DNA of 64,000 nt, from assembly GCF_009600885.1 (NCBI RefSeq), contig NZ_VCLA01000172.1:37317-101316 (forward strand), given 5' to 3'. Position 1 is the first letter of the stretch. Each line of letters begins with the position of its first letter. The stretch comes from Streptomyces jumonjinensis. GTDB lineage: Bacteria > Actinomycetota > Actinomycetes > Streptomycetales > Streptomycetaceae. The notes beneath the pieces are model-generated. The model searched no databases. It saw nothing but the letters and a program-made list of their open reading frames with translations, and was not told where the DNA came from. Below, in pieces: positions 25,864 to 33,854 of this stretch. Made by a program: the position numbers and the translations under genes.

Positions 25864-26000
25864 GCCGCCGTGGGTATTCGGGCTCACGGGCCCGGACTGT
25901 CAGTCGTCGGGCCCGCCTACCGTTGCGGGTCAGCGCCGGATTTCGACCGGACTTCCCCCACAGGGCTTCTGCACCCTACCCCTCTCCCGGGTGTGCTGTG
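25864..26000 (-). ncRNA. Cobalamin (AdoCbl) riboswitch
   Basis: Reading the minus strand from about 26000 down: GGGGGAAGTCCGGT, AATCCGGCGCTGACCC, the invariant CCGCAACGG (complement at 25920-25928), then GAGCCCGAATACCCAC at about 25873-25888. This order (GAA-CCGGT, AATCCGG-GCTG, CCCGCAAC-GG, then AGnC-GAnTACC) is the conserved core of the cobalamin element. It lies directly upstream of the importer genes on the same strand, where B12 would repress expression. The outer boundaries (P1) are approximate. Confidence 0.85.
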
Positions 26001-26072
26001 GTGCGGGGGCGCGGCGGGCGGACCGTCTCCCGCCGCGCCCCCGCTCCGGTCGTGCGGCCCGCGCGCTTCGCC

Positions 26073-26588
26073 TCAGCCGACGTTCACATCGACGCAGACG
26101 TAGAACGCGTTGGCGGTGTCGGCGATGTTCCAGACGGCGAGGACCTTCTGCTTTCCGCTCAGGCCGCCGAAGTCGATCTGGTGGGTGACGGTCTCGCCGG
26201 GGCGTGCGCCGCCGTCGTCGAACTCCGCGATCTTCCTTCCGCCCGCGTAGTACTGCCAGGTGCTGGTCGCGTGCCGGGCCGTCAGACGCCAGTTGAAGCT
26301 GGTGGTGCGGCTCACGGGGGTGACGCGCCAGCCCTTGCCGTCGTTGTCGAGCTCGGCGAAGGCGGCATTGCCGCCGCTACAGCTGCGCAGGCCCTTGGGC
26401 CCTTCCACGCTCTGCGGCTCGTACTTGATCGGGCCGCAGGGCACCGTACGGGCGGCGCACTGGGCCTGTCGGCTCGGGGGCGAGGAGATATAGCCGTGCG
26501 CGCCGGCCGGGGCGGCCGGCAGGCTCACGGCGAGGAGGGGGGCGATTCCCGCGCCGATGGCGATGGCAAGCTTTTTCTTGCTGTGCAT
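26073..26588 (-). CDS. AA10 lytic polysaccharide monooxygenase (chitin-active type)
   Basis: A 171-residue secreted copper enzyme. Signal peptide 1-30 ends AGA, exposing His31 as the N-terminal copper-brace residue (HGYISSPPSRQAQC). The second brace histidine is H106 (TARHATSTWQYY) and the axial aromatic is F162 (NAFYVCVDVNV). The mature size (141 residues) is that of a minimal single-domain AA10 without a separate carbohydrate-binding module. LPMOs of this type oxidatively cleave crystalline chitin. ATG 26588 has AAGGAG upstream. A DasR-like operator overlaps the promoter, consistent with N-acetylglucosamine control. Confidence 0.92.
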   Translation of the reverse strand: MHSKKKLAIAIGAGIAPLLAVSLPAAPAGAHGYISSPPSRQAQCAARTVPCGPIKYEPQSVEGPKGLRSCSGGNAAFAELDNDGKGWRVTPVSRTTSFNWRLTARHATSTWQYYAGGRKIAEFDDGGARPGETVTHQIDFGGLSGKQKVLAVWNIADTANAFYVCVDVNVG

Positions 26589-26737
26589 GTCGGCTCCTTG
26601 GGTGAGGAGGCCCGCCGCCGGGGTGGGCCTCGTCGAGCAGGACCACGCCAGGAGGAGGACATAGGCCCGCCGATGCGGCAACCGGCCGTGGGGGATCCGG
26701 CAGTCGGCACTTCTTCGGCGGGGTACATCATCATCCC

Positions 26738-26774
26738 TTGGTCTGGACCATAGCGCTTGACAGCTCACGGTCAA
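26738..26774 (-). promoter_or_regulatory. LPMO promoter with DasR-responsive element (dre)
   Basis: TTGGTCTGGACCAT (26738-26751) matches the dre palindrome centred on TGGTCTAGACCA with one central change. On the minus strand TTGACC (complement at 26769-26774) and TATGGT (complement at 26747-26752) form a -35/-10 pair with 16-nt spacing, the -10 overlapping the operator. This is the arrangement expected for DasR repression of a chitinolytic gene. Confidence 0.75.
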
Positions 26775-27138
26775 GAGGGGCCGGAGGGGGCGATTCCCTG
26801 TCTCACCCGGAACACCGGGAACACCGGGAACGCCCGGAACATCTGGAGCACTCAGAGCACCCCGCGCACGGGCGCGACCCGTCGCCCGGTGAGAACCGGC
26901 GCGGCCGCTCCATCACCGGGTGATGGCCCCGAAGCGGAGTGTCCGGCCGGCGGAGCACAGGAATCCCGCCGATCCGCTCGGCACTCGGCACTCGGCGGCG
27001 CCGTCCTTGGGCACAGGCCCTCCCGGAGCGACCGGGATGAGTACGATCGGACATGGCTGCGGGTGATGAGCCACGCGTGCACACGGCCCTCACCGGGGAA
27101 TCCCCTCCAGGCCAGCCCGGTAGAGTTGGGAGCTCCCC
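26775..27138. other. Intergenic region, short repeats, no gene
   Basis: About 360 bases between divergent genes. At 26807-26870 there is a run of degenerate 9-nt steps (ACCGGGAAC, ACCGGGAAC, GCCCGGAAC...). TAGAGT at 27121-27126 is a candidate -10 only 12 bases before the GTG of the acyltransferase gene, so that mRNA may have a very short leader. No credible open frame. Confidence 0.4.
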
Positions 27139-27846
27139 GTGTTCTACTACGTGCTCAAATACGTCGTACTAGGGCCCCTGCTGCGTCTGATGTTCCGCCC
27201 CCGGATCGAGGGGCTGGAGCACATCCCCGAAGACGGCGCGGCCATCGTCGCCGGAAACCATCTCTCCTTCTCTGACCACTTCCTGCTTCCGGCGATCCTC
27301 AGACGGCGCATCACCTTCCTCGCGAAAGCGGAGTACTTCACCGGGCCCGGGGTCAAGGGCCGACTGACCGCCGCGTTCTTCCGCAGCGCCGGGCAGATCC
27401 CCGTGGACCGCTCCGGCAAGGAGGCCGGGCAGGCGGCGATCCGGGAGGGCCTCGGGGTCCTGAGCAAGGGGGAGCTGCTCGGGATCTACCCGGAGGGGAC
27501 CCGTTCGCACGACGGACGGCTCTACAAGGGCAAGGTCGGCGTCGCGGTGATGGCGCTCAAGGCGGGGGTGCCGGTGATTCCCTGCGCCATGGTGGGGACC
27601 TTCGAGATCCAGCCGCCCGGTCAGAGACTGCCGAAGATCAAGCGGGTGACCGTACGGCTGGGCAAGCCCTTGGACTTCTCCCGTTACGAGGGCATGGAGA
27701 ACGAGAAGGCGGTGATCCGCGCGGTCACCGACGAGATCATGTACGCGATCCTCGGGCTCTCCGGTCAGGAGTACGTCGACCGGTACGCGGCGGAGGTCAA
27801 GGCCGAGCTGGAGCAGGCGAAGAAGGCGGCCCGGCGCAGGGGGTGA
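27139..27846 (+). CDS. 1-acyl-sn-glycerol-3-phosphate acyltransferase family (PlsC-like)
   Basis: A 235-residue membrane-associated acyltransferase. The catalytic H-x4-D motif is NHLSFSD (H41, D46) and the phosphate-binding motif is PEGTR (118-122). An N-terminal amphipathic/hydrophobic stretch (YYVLKYVVLGPLLRLMF) suits membrane attachment. It would acylate lysophosphatidic acid in phospholipid synthesis, though actinobacteria carry many paralogues and another acceptor is possible. Start is GTG 27139. The C-terminal 25 residues are basic and coiled-coil-like. Confidence 0.9.
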   Translation: MFYYVLKYVVLGPLLRLMFRPRIEGLEHIPEDGAAIVAGNHLSFSDHFLLPAILRRRITFLAKAEYFTGPGVKGRLTAAFFRSAGQIPVDRSGKEAGQAAIREGLGVLSKGELLGIYPEGTRSHDGRLYKGKVGVAVMALKAGVPVIPCAMVGTFEIQPPGQRLPKIKRVTVRLGKPLDFSRYEGMENEKAVIRAVTDEIMYAILGLSGQEYVDRYAAEVKAELEQAKKAARRRG

Positions 27847-27933
27847 GGACCCCCCGGCGCAGGGGCTGAGGACCCCGGCCCAAGGAGCGAGGACCCCAGC
27901 TCAGGACATGAGGGCCCCGGTGCGGACGACGAA

Positions 27934-27960
27934 GGAGGGGCGGCCGACAGCCGCCCCTCC
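27934..27960. terminator. Bidirectional terminator between plsC-like gene and tap
   Basis: Perfect 11-bp stem GGAGGGGCGGC / GCCGCCCCTCC with a 5-nt loop between convergent genes. Upstream (27840-27910) the motif GAGGACCCC recurs three times after the stop codon. Confidence 0.8.
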
Positions 27961-28004
27961 CCCGGAGTCACTCCCCCGGAATCACTTTGCCTGTCGCGCC
28001 GCCG

Positions 28005-29582
28005 TCACGGCTTCGGCGCGGCGTGCGGGTCGCAGCTCACATTGCGGCTGTCCAGCTTGCCGCTGAGCAGATAGGCGTCGACGCGCTCGTTGACACAGGC
28101 GTTGGCGATACCGGTCACACCGTGCGAACCGGCGTCCTTCTCCATGATCAGACGCGAGCCCTTGAGCCGCTTGTGCAGCTCATAGGCGCCGCCGACCGGG
28201 GTGGCGGCGTCGCGCTCCGCCTGCACGATGAGCACGCCCGGCAGACCCTTGCCCGTCTTCACGTCCACCGGGGTGTTCTGCTTCGCGGGCCAGGTGGCGC
28301 ACGGAAGGTTCATCCAGGCGTTCGACCAGGTCAGGAAGGGGTAGTCGCGGTGGAGCCGGGTGTTGTCCCGGTCCCACTTCCGCCAGCTGGTCGGCCACTT
28401 GGCGTCGGCGCACTCGACGGCCGTGTAGACGGCGTTGCTGTTCTCCGAGCGGATGTTGCCCGCGGTGTCGGAGAGGTCGGGCCCGGCGGCGTCGATCAGC
28501 GCCTGGGCGTCACCGGCGGCGTACTTGCTCAGAATCCGGGCGACCGGCGCCCAGGAGGAGTCGTAGTAGGGCGCGCTCTGGAAGAAGTTGGTCAGCTCGG
28601 CCGGTCCGACGACGCCGCCGAGCGGAGCCTTCGCGGCGGCGGCGCGCAGCTTCTGCCACTGCTCGTCGACCTTCTCCGCGGTGTCGCCGAGGCGGTAGGT
28701 CGCGTCGTTCGCGGCGACCCACTCCTTCCAGTCGTCCCAGCGGGTCTCGAAGGCGACGTTCTGGTCCAGATTGGCCTCGTACCAGATCTTCTCGCGCGAG
28801 GGGTTGACCACGCTGTCCACGACCATCCGGCGCACATGGCCGGGGAAGAGCGTCGCGTACACCGCGCCCAGATAGGTGCCGTAGGAGACGCCGAGGAAGT
28901 TGAGCTTCTCCTCGCCGAGGGCGGCCCGGATGACGTCCAGGTCGCGGGCGGTGTTCGGCGTGGTCATATGCGGCAGCATCCAGCCGCTGCGCTCGGCGCA
29001 GCCGGCCGCGTACCCGGCGGCGAGCTTGCGCTGGGCGCGCTTGTCGGCCTCGCTGCCGGGGACCGGGTCGGCCTTGGGGGCCTTGACGAACTCCTGCGGG
29101 TCGACACAGGAGATCGGGGTGGAACGGCCGACGCCCCGGGGGTCGAAGCCGACGAAGTCGTACGCCTTGGAGGTGTTCACCCAGAGCGGGTTCTTGTTGG
29201 TCACCCGGGTGGGGAAGCGCATCCCCGAGCCGCCGGGGCCGCCGGGGTTGTAGAGCAGCGCGCCCTGGCGCTCCTCCTTGGTGCCGGTGTTCCCGATCCG
29301 GTCCACGGCGAGCTTGATCTGCTTGCCGTTCGGCCGCGCGTAGTCGAGCGGCACGGTCACCCAGCCGCACTGGATGGGCTTGGGGATTCCCCAGTCGGCG
29401 GGGCAGTCCGCCCAGTCGATGCCCTGCGCGGCGGCGCGTTCGGCGGCGAGCTGGACACCGCGCGCCTCGGACCAGCCGCTGTGACGGGTCTCCGCGGTCG
29501 CGGCCGGAGCCGCGACCGCGCCCGCTATGAGCGCACCCGCTATCAGAGTGCCGGTCACACCGGACACCACTGTGCGTCTCAC
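28005..29582 (-). CDS. tap: Secreted tripeptidyl aminopeptidase (S33 family)
   Basis: A 525-residue secreted serine exopeptidase that removes tripeptides from protein N-termini. From GTG 29582 (MRRTVVSGVTGTLIAGALIAG...AATA) there is a clear signal peptide. The nucleophile is S233 in GVSYGTY; Asp is in ERDAATPVGGAYEL and His in DAGSHGV. HGG-like oxyanion sequence appears as YNPGGPGGSG. The C-terminal TAP domain completes the fold. A longer frame to TTG 29645 is unlikely because it would bury the signal. The closest named relative is Streptomyces Tap. A 17-bp palindrome lies about 110 bases upstream. Confidence 0.9.
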   Translation of the reverse strand: MRRTVVSGVTGTLIAGALIAGAVAAPAATAETRHSGWSEARGVQLAAERAAAQGIDWADCPADWGIPKPIQCGWVTVPLDYARPNGKQIKLAVDRIGNTGTKEERQGALLYNPGGPGGSGMRFPTRVTNKNPLWVNTSKAYDFVGFDPRGVGRSTPISCVDPQEFVKAPKADPVPGSEADKRAQRKLAAGYAAGCAERSGWMLPHMTTPNTARDLDVIRAALGEEKLNFLGVSYGTYLGAVYATLFPGHVRRMVVDSVVNPSREKIWYEANLDQNVAFETRWDDWKEWVAANDATYRLGDTAEKVDEQWQKLRAAAAKAPLGGVVGPAELTNFFQSAPYYDSSWAPVARILSKYAAGDAQALIDAAGPDLSDTAGNIRSENSNAVYTAVECADAKWPTSWRKWDRDNTRLHRDYPFLTWSNAWMNLPCATWPAKQNTPVDVKTGKGLPGVLIVQAERDAATPVGGAYELHKRLKGSRLIMEKDAGSHGVTGIANACVNERVDAYLLSGKLDSRNVSCDPHAAPKP

Positions 29583-29682
29583 CTGGAACTCGCCTTCTGT
29601 TGTCGGGACCTGGGCGAATACTCCCGTCTCGGGTGTCGTCGGCAACAGATAGGACAGGTGTTTCTTTACCGAACCAATAACC

Positions 29683-29709
29683 GGTACGTGATGTACCGCT
29701 CAGCGGTAC
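29683..29709. promoter_or_regulatory. Palindromic operator-like site upstream of tap
   Basis: GTACCGCTCAGCGGTAC (29693-29709) is a perfect palindrome with a one-base centre; an additional GGTAC at 29683-29687 forms a second inverted pair with GTACC at 29693-29697. It lies between the divergent tap and DUF1906 genes and is the most operator-like sequence there. The regulator is unknown. Confidence 0.5.
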
Positions 29710-29817
29710 AGACCGCGGCGAGCGGGGCGCGGACCCGAATCACCGCGCGAGGGCCCGCCTGTTGACCGGCCGGGCCGTCGCCCTCCGCCTCCGGACGGCG
29801 CGGGGCGCGGTGCGGGA

Positions 29818-29880
29818 GGTGCTTATCACCGCCACCGCGGCGCCTATCGCCGCCTCCGCGGTGCTTATCACCGCCGCCGA
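29818..29880. repeat. Three imperfect 21-bp tandem repeats
   Basis: Units at 29818-29838, 29839-29859 and 29860-29880; units 1 and 3 share GGTGCTTATCACCGCC exactly. A plus-strand open frame crosses them (VLITATA / APIAASA / VLITAAD), but it begins without a ribosome site and runs out of frame through the DUF1906 gene, so I treat it as non-coding leader. Confidence 0.6.
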
Positions 29881-30017
29881 CGCCTGCGGAGAGGACGGGA
29901 AGATCATCAATCCCGTAGCGTCAACTTCCCCACCAGCACCACCATTTGCGCCCGACGAGACCTCCGTCGAGGAGCTCTGCGACGCGAACTGTGTAAGCCG
30001 GAGAACGGAGTTTGAAC

Positions 30018-32453
30018 GTGGACGCGAAAGTTCTCGACGCCCAGAAATGGGTGAACGCGACCTACGGGAGCGTCGCCGGATACAAGCGGTGCCCGGAGGA
30101 CGGCCGTACGGGCTGGTCCACCATGGAGGCCCTGACCATGGGCCTCCAGCACGAGCTGGGCATCAGCCCGCTGGTCGCCAGTTTCGGGCCCACCACGATC
30201 GCCAAGCTCCAGGCCCTCGGCGACATCGGGTTCGGCTGGAACACGAACAGTAATATCGTCCGCATCATCCAGCACGGCCTGTTCTGCAAAGGCTACTGGG
30301 GCGCCAACGGCTTCGGCGAGTACGGCGCGGTCACCACCGAGGCCGTGAAGAACCTGCGTCTCGACATGGGCCTGCCCGACGGCGGCATGGGCACCGCGGG
30401 CGGCCAGACCACCCCGGCCATCTTCAAGTGCATCCTCAACATGGACGCCTATGTCAGGGTGGGCACGGGCACCGACGAGATCCGCTCGATCCAGCGCTGG
30501 CTGAACGGCCGTTACTGGCAGAGGAGCGCCTACAGCATCGGCCCCTGCGACGGGATCTACTCCCGCGATGTGCAGAAGGCGCTGATGACCGGTCTCCAGT
30601 ACGAGCTGGGCATCGCCACTCCCAACGGGAACTTCGGTCCGGCGACGCAGGCCGCGCTGAAGACGAAGAATCTGGCCCAGGGCGACTCCGGCATCTTCGT
30701 CGAGATGTTCTCGGCCGCGTGTGTGTTCAACTCGCCGGTGCCGTCCGGCGGCAGCGACCCGGGCACTCCCACGACCTGGCGCAGCACCTTCGACGCCAAG
30801 CTCGCCGAGTGGGTGTCGGTCTTCCAGGCGTTCTCCAAGCTGTGGCCGGAGTCGGGCCGGGGGGACTATCAGACCTGGGCGCAGCTCCTGGTGTCGACGG
30901 GCGACCCGGACCGTCCGGTGAACGGCAGCGACACCCGGTTCGAGATCACCCCCTCGCGGGCGAAGTATCTGAAGGACAACGGCTATCTGCTCGTGGGCCG
31001 TTATGTGTACGACCCGCCGGGTTCGACCCTGGACAAGGAGATCAAGCCCGGGGAGCTCAAGACGATCTTCGACGCGGGGCTGCGGGTCTTCCCGATCTAT
31101 CAGGACAACGCGCGCAGGCTCAGCGACTTCACCTACACCGCGGGATTCCAGCACGCCCTGAAGGCGCATGACGCCTGTGTCGGCTACGGCTTCAACCGGG
31201 GCACGACGATCTACTTCGCGGTGGACTACGACGCCACCCAGCAGGAGATCGACGGCAGCCCCGAGGGCATCGTCACCTACTTCCACGGTGTCGCCGCCGG
31301 CCTGGCCAGCAAGGGCAAGCGGTATGTCCACGGCGTCTACGGATCGCGGAACGTCTGCGCGAACGTGACGAAGCAGACAGGTGCCCGCTATTCCTTTGTC
31401 TCGGGTATGTCCTGGGGCTTCTCCGGGAATCTCGGCTTCCCGATCCCGGCGAACTGGTCCTACAACCAGATCAAGGAATTCAAGGTCGTCAACGGGGCGG
31501 ACACCTTCGACCTGGACCGCAACGCGGTCTCGGGCGCGGATCCGGGCGAGGGCTCCGTCAACCGGCCCACGGGACCGGCGGACGAGTTCATCAGCTACGT
31601 CACACAACTTCTCCAGATCGCCAGGGAGTACGGCAAGGGCGACCCGAACAAGCTCGTCATGGAGTACATACGCCACAAGCGGTACGGCGACTGGGACTGG
31701 GACATCCTGATCGGCTCTTACGACAGCGGATTCGTGAAGTTCGCGAATTCCAAGGGCATGTATGTGAAGACGGAGTTCACGGATCCGTTCACCGGGCATG
31801 AACTGGGCGCGGAACACCTGATGGCATCGGCCAACGGCCACTACGTGTCGTGGAAGCCCGCCAATCCCCGTTCCGTCAACGAAGGCGATGTCGCGGGCTG
31901 GGGCGGCGACCTTCTGACGTTCTACGCCGAGTGGCGTCATGCCCTGTCCACCTACCCTTCCGGCCATGCGTTCGCCATGGCGAATCTGGCGAAGGTCGGG
32001 GTGGCCTCCTCCTTCGGCTTCAACGATCTGATCGAGGACGCGGACGCCTGGCTGCTGGCCGATGCGGTGCGCGGCGGCAAGGACATCGCCACCGCGGTCC
32101 GGGAGCTCTACCACCTCGGCGGAGGGCTCAAGCGCTTCCAGCGGTACTGGCAGGGCCGGTTCAACGGGAACGCCACGGACGCCAAGTTCCTGGCGCACAA
32201 CATCCTCACCGCGACGGACGACAAGGAAGTCGTGTTGGCGCAGGGCGGTCTGGTCACGTATCGGGGCGGCATCAAGACCCTTCCCGTGATGCTCAGCGCC
32301 AGCGAACTGGAGCCGTTCGAACAGGGCTTCGTTGATACGCTCCTCGCCCGCACCGGTGCGGAGGCGCGGAAGGCGGCCACGTACCGGAAGAACCATCAGG
32401 CCTATCTGCGCGCTGCCGAGGCGCGCGCCGAGAGGCGCTCTGCAAGGAAGTGA
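30018..32453 (+). CDS. Large DUF1906 (Rv2525c-like) protein with peptidoglycan-binding-like domains
   Basis: About 811 residues from GTG 30018, chosen because GGAG lies 7 nt upstream (TTG 30012 is too close to it). Residues 1-125 and about 145-235 resemble peptidoglycan-binding repeats (DAQKWVNATYG...; IRSIQRWLNGRYW...FGPATQAALK). After a PSGGSDPGTPTT linker, about 255-505 is a DUF1906 glycoside-hydrolase-like TIM barrel (DNGYLLVGRYVYD, GLRVFPIYQDN, GTTIYFAVDYDATQQEI, GVYGSRNVC). Residues 520-811 form a domain I do not recognise, with EHLMASANGHY, GDVAGWGGDLLTFYAEW and FGFNDLIEDADAWLLA. There is no N-terminal signal peptide, odd for a wall-directed protein. First gene of a three-gene operon. 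Confidence 0.8.
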   Translation: MDAKVLDAQKWVNATYGSVAGYKRCPEDGRTGWSTMEALTMGLQHELGISPLVASFGPTTIAKLQALGDIGFGWNTNSNIVRIIQHGLFCKGYWGANGFGEYGAVTTEAVKNLRLDMGLPDGGMGTAGGQTTPAIFKCILNMDAYVRVGTGTDEIRSIQRWLNGRYWQRSAYSIGPCDGIYSRDVQKALMTGLQYELGIATPNGNFGPATQAALKTKNLAQGDSGIFVEMFSAACVFNSPVPSGGSDPGTPTTWRSTFDAKLAEWVSVFQAFSKLWPESGRGDYQTWAQLLVSTGDPDRPVNGSDTRFEITPSRAKYLKDNGYLLVGRYVYDPPGSTLDKEIKPGELKTIFDAGLRVFPIYQDNARRLSDFTYTAGFQHALKAHDACVGYGFNRGTTIYFAVDYDATQQEIDGSPEGIVTYFHGVAAGLASKGKRYVHGVYGSRNVCANVTKQTGARYSFVSGMSWGFSGNLGFPIPANWSYNQIKEFKVVNGADTFDLDRNAVSGADPGEGSVNRPTGPADEFISYVTQLLQIAREYGKGDPNKLVMEYIRHKRYGDWDWDILIGSYDSGFVKFANSKGMYVKTEFTDPFTGHELGAEHLMASANGHYVSWKPANPRSVNEGDVAGWGGDLLTFYAEWRHALSTYPSGHAFAMANLAKVGVASSFGFNDLIEDADAWLLADAVRGGKDIATAVRELYHLGGGLKRFQRYWQGRFNGNATDAKFLAHNILTATDDKEVVLAQGGLVTYRGGIKTLPVMLSASELEPFEQGFVDTLLARTGAEARKAATYRKNHQAYLRAAEARAERRSARK

Positions 32454-32456
32454 CCA

Positions 32457-32795
32457 ATGCGTCGGTTGGGTCCAGTGGCGTGGCTGGCGCTGGCCATCGC
32501 CTCCACGGCGCTGCTGGGCGTCTCATGGTTCACGGGCGTCTTCTCCAGCGGTCTCGACATCGTCGAGACCTGTGCCTCCGTCGGGCGCCCGCTCGACCGT
32601 GCATACCACGACGAGCATCTGGAGGAGCAGCAGGGGCGGTTCCCGCTGACCAGCAAGTGCGACGCCGACTACGACCTCGTTCCGGTCTGGGTGAACCCGG
32701 CGATCGTCGTCCTGTCATCGCTGAGCGTGGCGTGTGTGGGGGCCGCCGTGTGGTCTGCGGCCTCCCGTCTGAGAATGAGGAGGGAAAAGTCGTGA
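32457..32795 (+). CDS. Small bitopic/two-helix membrane protein, unknown function
   Basis: A 112-residue protein with hydrophobic helices at about 7-28 (VAWLALAIASTALLGVSWF) and 79-101 (AIVVLSSLSVACVGAAVW). The loop of about 50 residues between them carries two cysteines (ETCASV and TSKCDAD), possibly a disulfide if the loop is outside. AAGGAAG precedes ATG 32457, only 3 bases after the stop of the DUF1906 gene. Its stop overlaps the start region of the next gene, so the three genes are clearly one operon. Confidence 0.75.
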   Translation: MRRLGPVAWLALAIASTALLGVSWFTGVFSSGLDIVETCASVGRPLDRAYHDEHLEEQQGRFPLTSKCDADYDLVPVWVNPAIVVLSSLSVACVGAAVWSAASRLRMRREKS

Positions 32796-33463
32796 TGGTT
32801 CGCGAATTCTCACGGCGCCGGTTCGTCGGCGCCACCGGCGCGGCGGCCGGTGTGGCAGTACTCGGGTCGCTCGGCGCGGCCGGTCCCGCGGCTGCCGCCG
32901 CCCCGGCGGCGTCCGGGGTGTGGCGGGGAAACCGGTCGGCGAACGGCTGGCCGGTGCTGGAAGAGGCCGAGGAGTTCGCCATCGAGGGCAGCGGTCGCAC
33001 CGTGCGCCTCGCCGGCGGCGACACGGCCGTGATCCTGCTGCATGTGGCCCGCCGCTTCCACTACGAGATCGACCAGCTCCGGCGGGGGGATGTGCACGGC
33101 CACACCCGGTCGCGCCGGACCCGCGCGCGGTACGAGTCGAACTATCTGTCCGGCACGGCGATAGCGATCCGCCCGGAGGGCTACCCGGTGGGCGTCAAGG
33201 GCGGTCTGTACCCGCGGGAACTGGTGATCGTCCGGGACATCCTGGTGGAGCTGGACGGAGCCGTGGTGTGGGGCGGTGATCTGAGCACGCCCAAGGAGTC
33301 CCACTTCGAGATCGCGCTCAAGCCCGGTCACCCGAAGCTGAAGGGCGTCGCACGGAAGATCCAGGGCTGGAACGACAGTCCGGGTGAGGGTGCGGGCGCG
33401 GTCGACGCGTTCGAACCGAAGCGACGGGCGCAGGCGAAGAAGTTCGCCCTCCGCACCGCGTAA
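32792..33463 (+). CDS. Tat-exported M15-peptidase-like protein
   Basis: About 223 residues. The twin-arginine signal is SRRRFVGATGAAAGVAVLGSLG...AAAA. The mature part has ANGWPVL, LLHVARRFHYEIDQLRRGDVHGH, NYLSGTAIAIRP, and WGGDLSTPKESHFEI. The last block matches the WGGDF...D..HFE end of M15 D,D-/L,D-carboxypeptidases. However, the usual SxHxxGxAxD zinc motif is SNYLSGTAIAI here: the His and Asp ligands are missing, so catalysis by the classical mechanism is doubtful. GTG 32792 has GAGGAGGG 7 nt upstream; ATG 32795 is the alternative. Confidence 0.7.
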   Translation: MMVREFSRRRFVGATGAAAGVAVLGSLGAAGPAAAAAPAASGVWRGNRSANGWPVLEEAEEFAIEGSGRTVRLAGGDTAVILLHVARRFHYEIDQLRRGDVHGHTRSRRTRARYESNYLSGTAIAIRPEGYPVGVKGGLYPRELVIVRDILVELDGAVVWGGDLSTPKESHFEIALKPGHPKLKGVARKIQGWNDSPGEGAGAVDAFEPKRRAQAKKFALRTA

Positions 33464-33495
33464 CGCCCTCCGCACCGCGGCGAGCGGTCGCCATC

Positions 33496-33540
33496 GAGCG
33501 GGAGTCCGCTCCGGTCACATACCGGAGCGGGCTCCCGCTC
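33496..33540 (+). terminator. Strong terminator of the DUF1906 operon
   Basis: A 20-bp stem with a single T/G pair: GAGCGGGAG-t-CCGCTCCGGT, 5-nt loop, complementary arm at 33521-33540. It lies 32 bases after the stop codon and separates the operon from the riboswitch-controlled NlpC gene. Confidence 0.85.
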
Positions 33541-33854
33541 GTCTCCGAGGCCCGAGGGTCTGATTCCGGACCGCGTCAACCGCCATTCGGGTACCAGGAG
33601 GACTGGCCCATTTGATGTATGCACGGCTCCCTTTGCATTTGCGGTCGAGTTGCGCATCATGAAGGACGATCTTGCGGAATGCACTATTCCGCCGCTGGTA
33701 CGGGCATGCTCAGGTGTCGTGGGCCGGACCCCTTCCCGGCCATGTCCACCTGAACAGAGCAAGGGTGGTAAAACTCACATATCGCCGTTTCTGCTCGGAA
33801 TTTCGCCATGCCGTGGGTCAAGATCCCTGGGACGACAAGCCCCCGTCACCTCGG
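33541..33854. other. Promoter region upstream of the ydaO riboswitch, no gene
   Basis: About 310 bases, more AT-rich than the surroundings. GCGGAAT-gcact-ATTCCGC (33674-33692) is a perfect 7-bp inverted repeat and a candidate operator. Short open frames on both strands have no ribosome sites. Confidence 0.4.

Noticed and set aside
25842..26072. Small plus-strand genes in the cobalamin riboswitch region
   Set aside because: Open frames coincide with conserved RNA elements on the opposite strand and have no ribosome sites.
27987..29765. A 592-codon plus-strand frame opposite tap
   Set aside because: Antisense shadow of a gene with a complete serine peptidase triad; no ribosome site.
29907..32396. 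An 829-codon minus-strand frame opposite the DUF1906 gene
   Set aside because: Translation is rich in His/Val/Arg with no domain; the plus strand has clear domains and a ribosome site.
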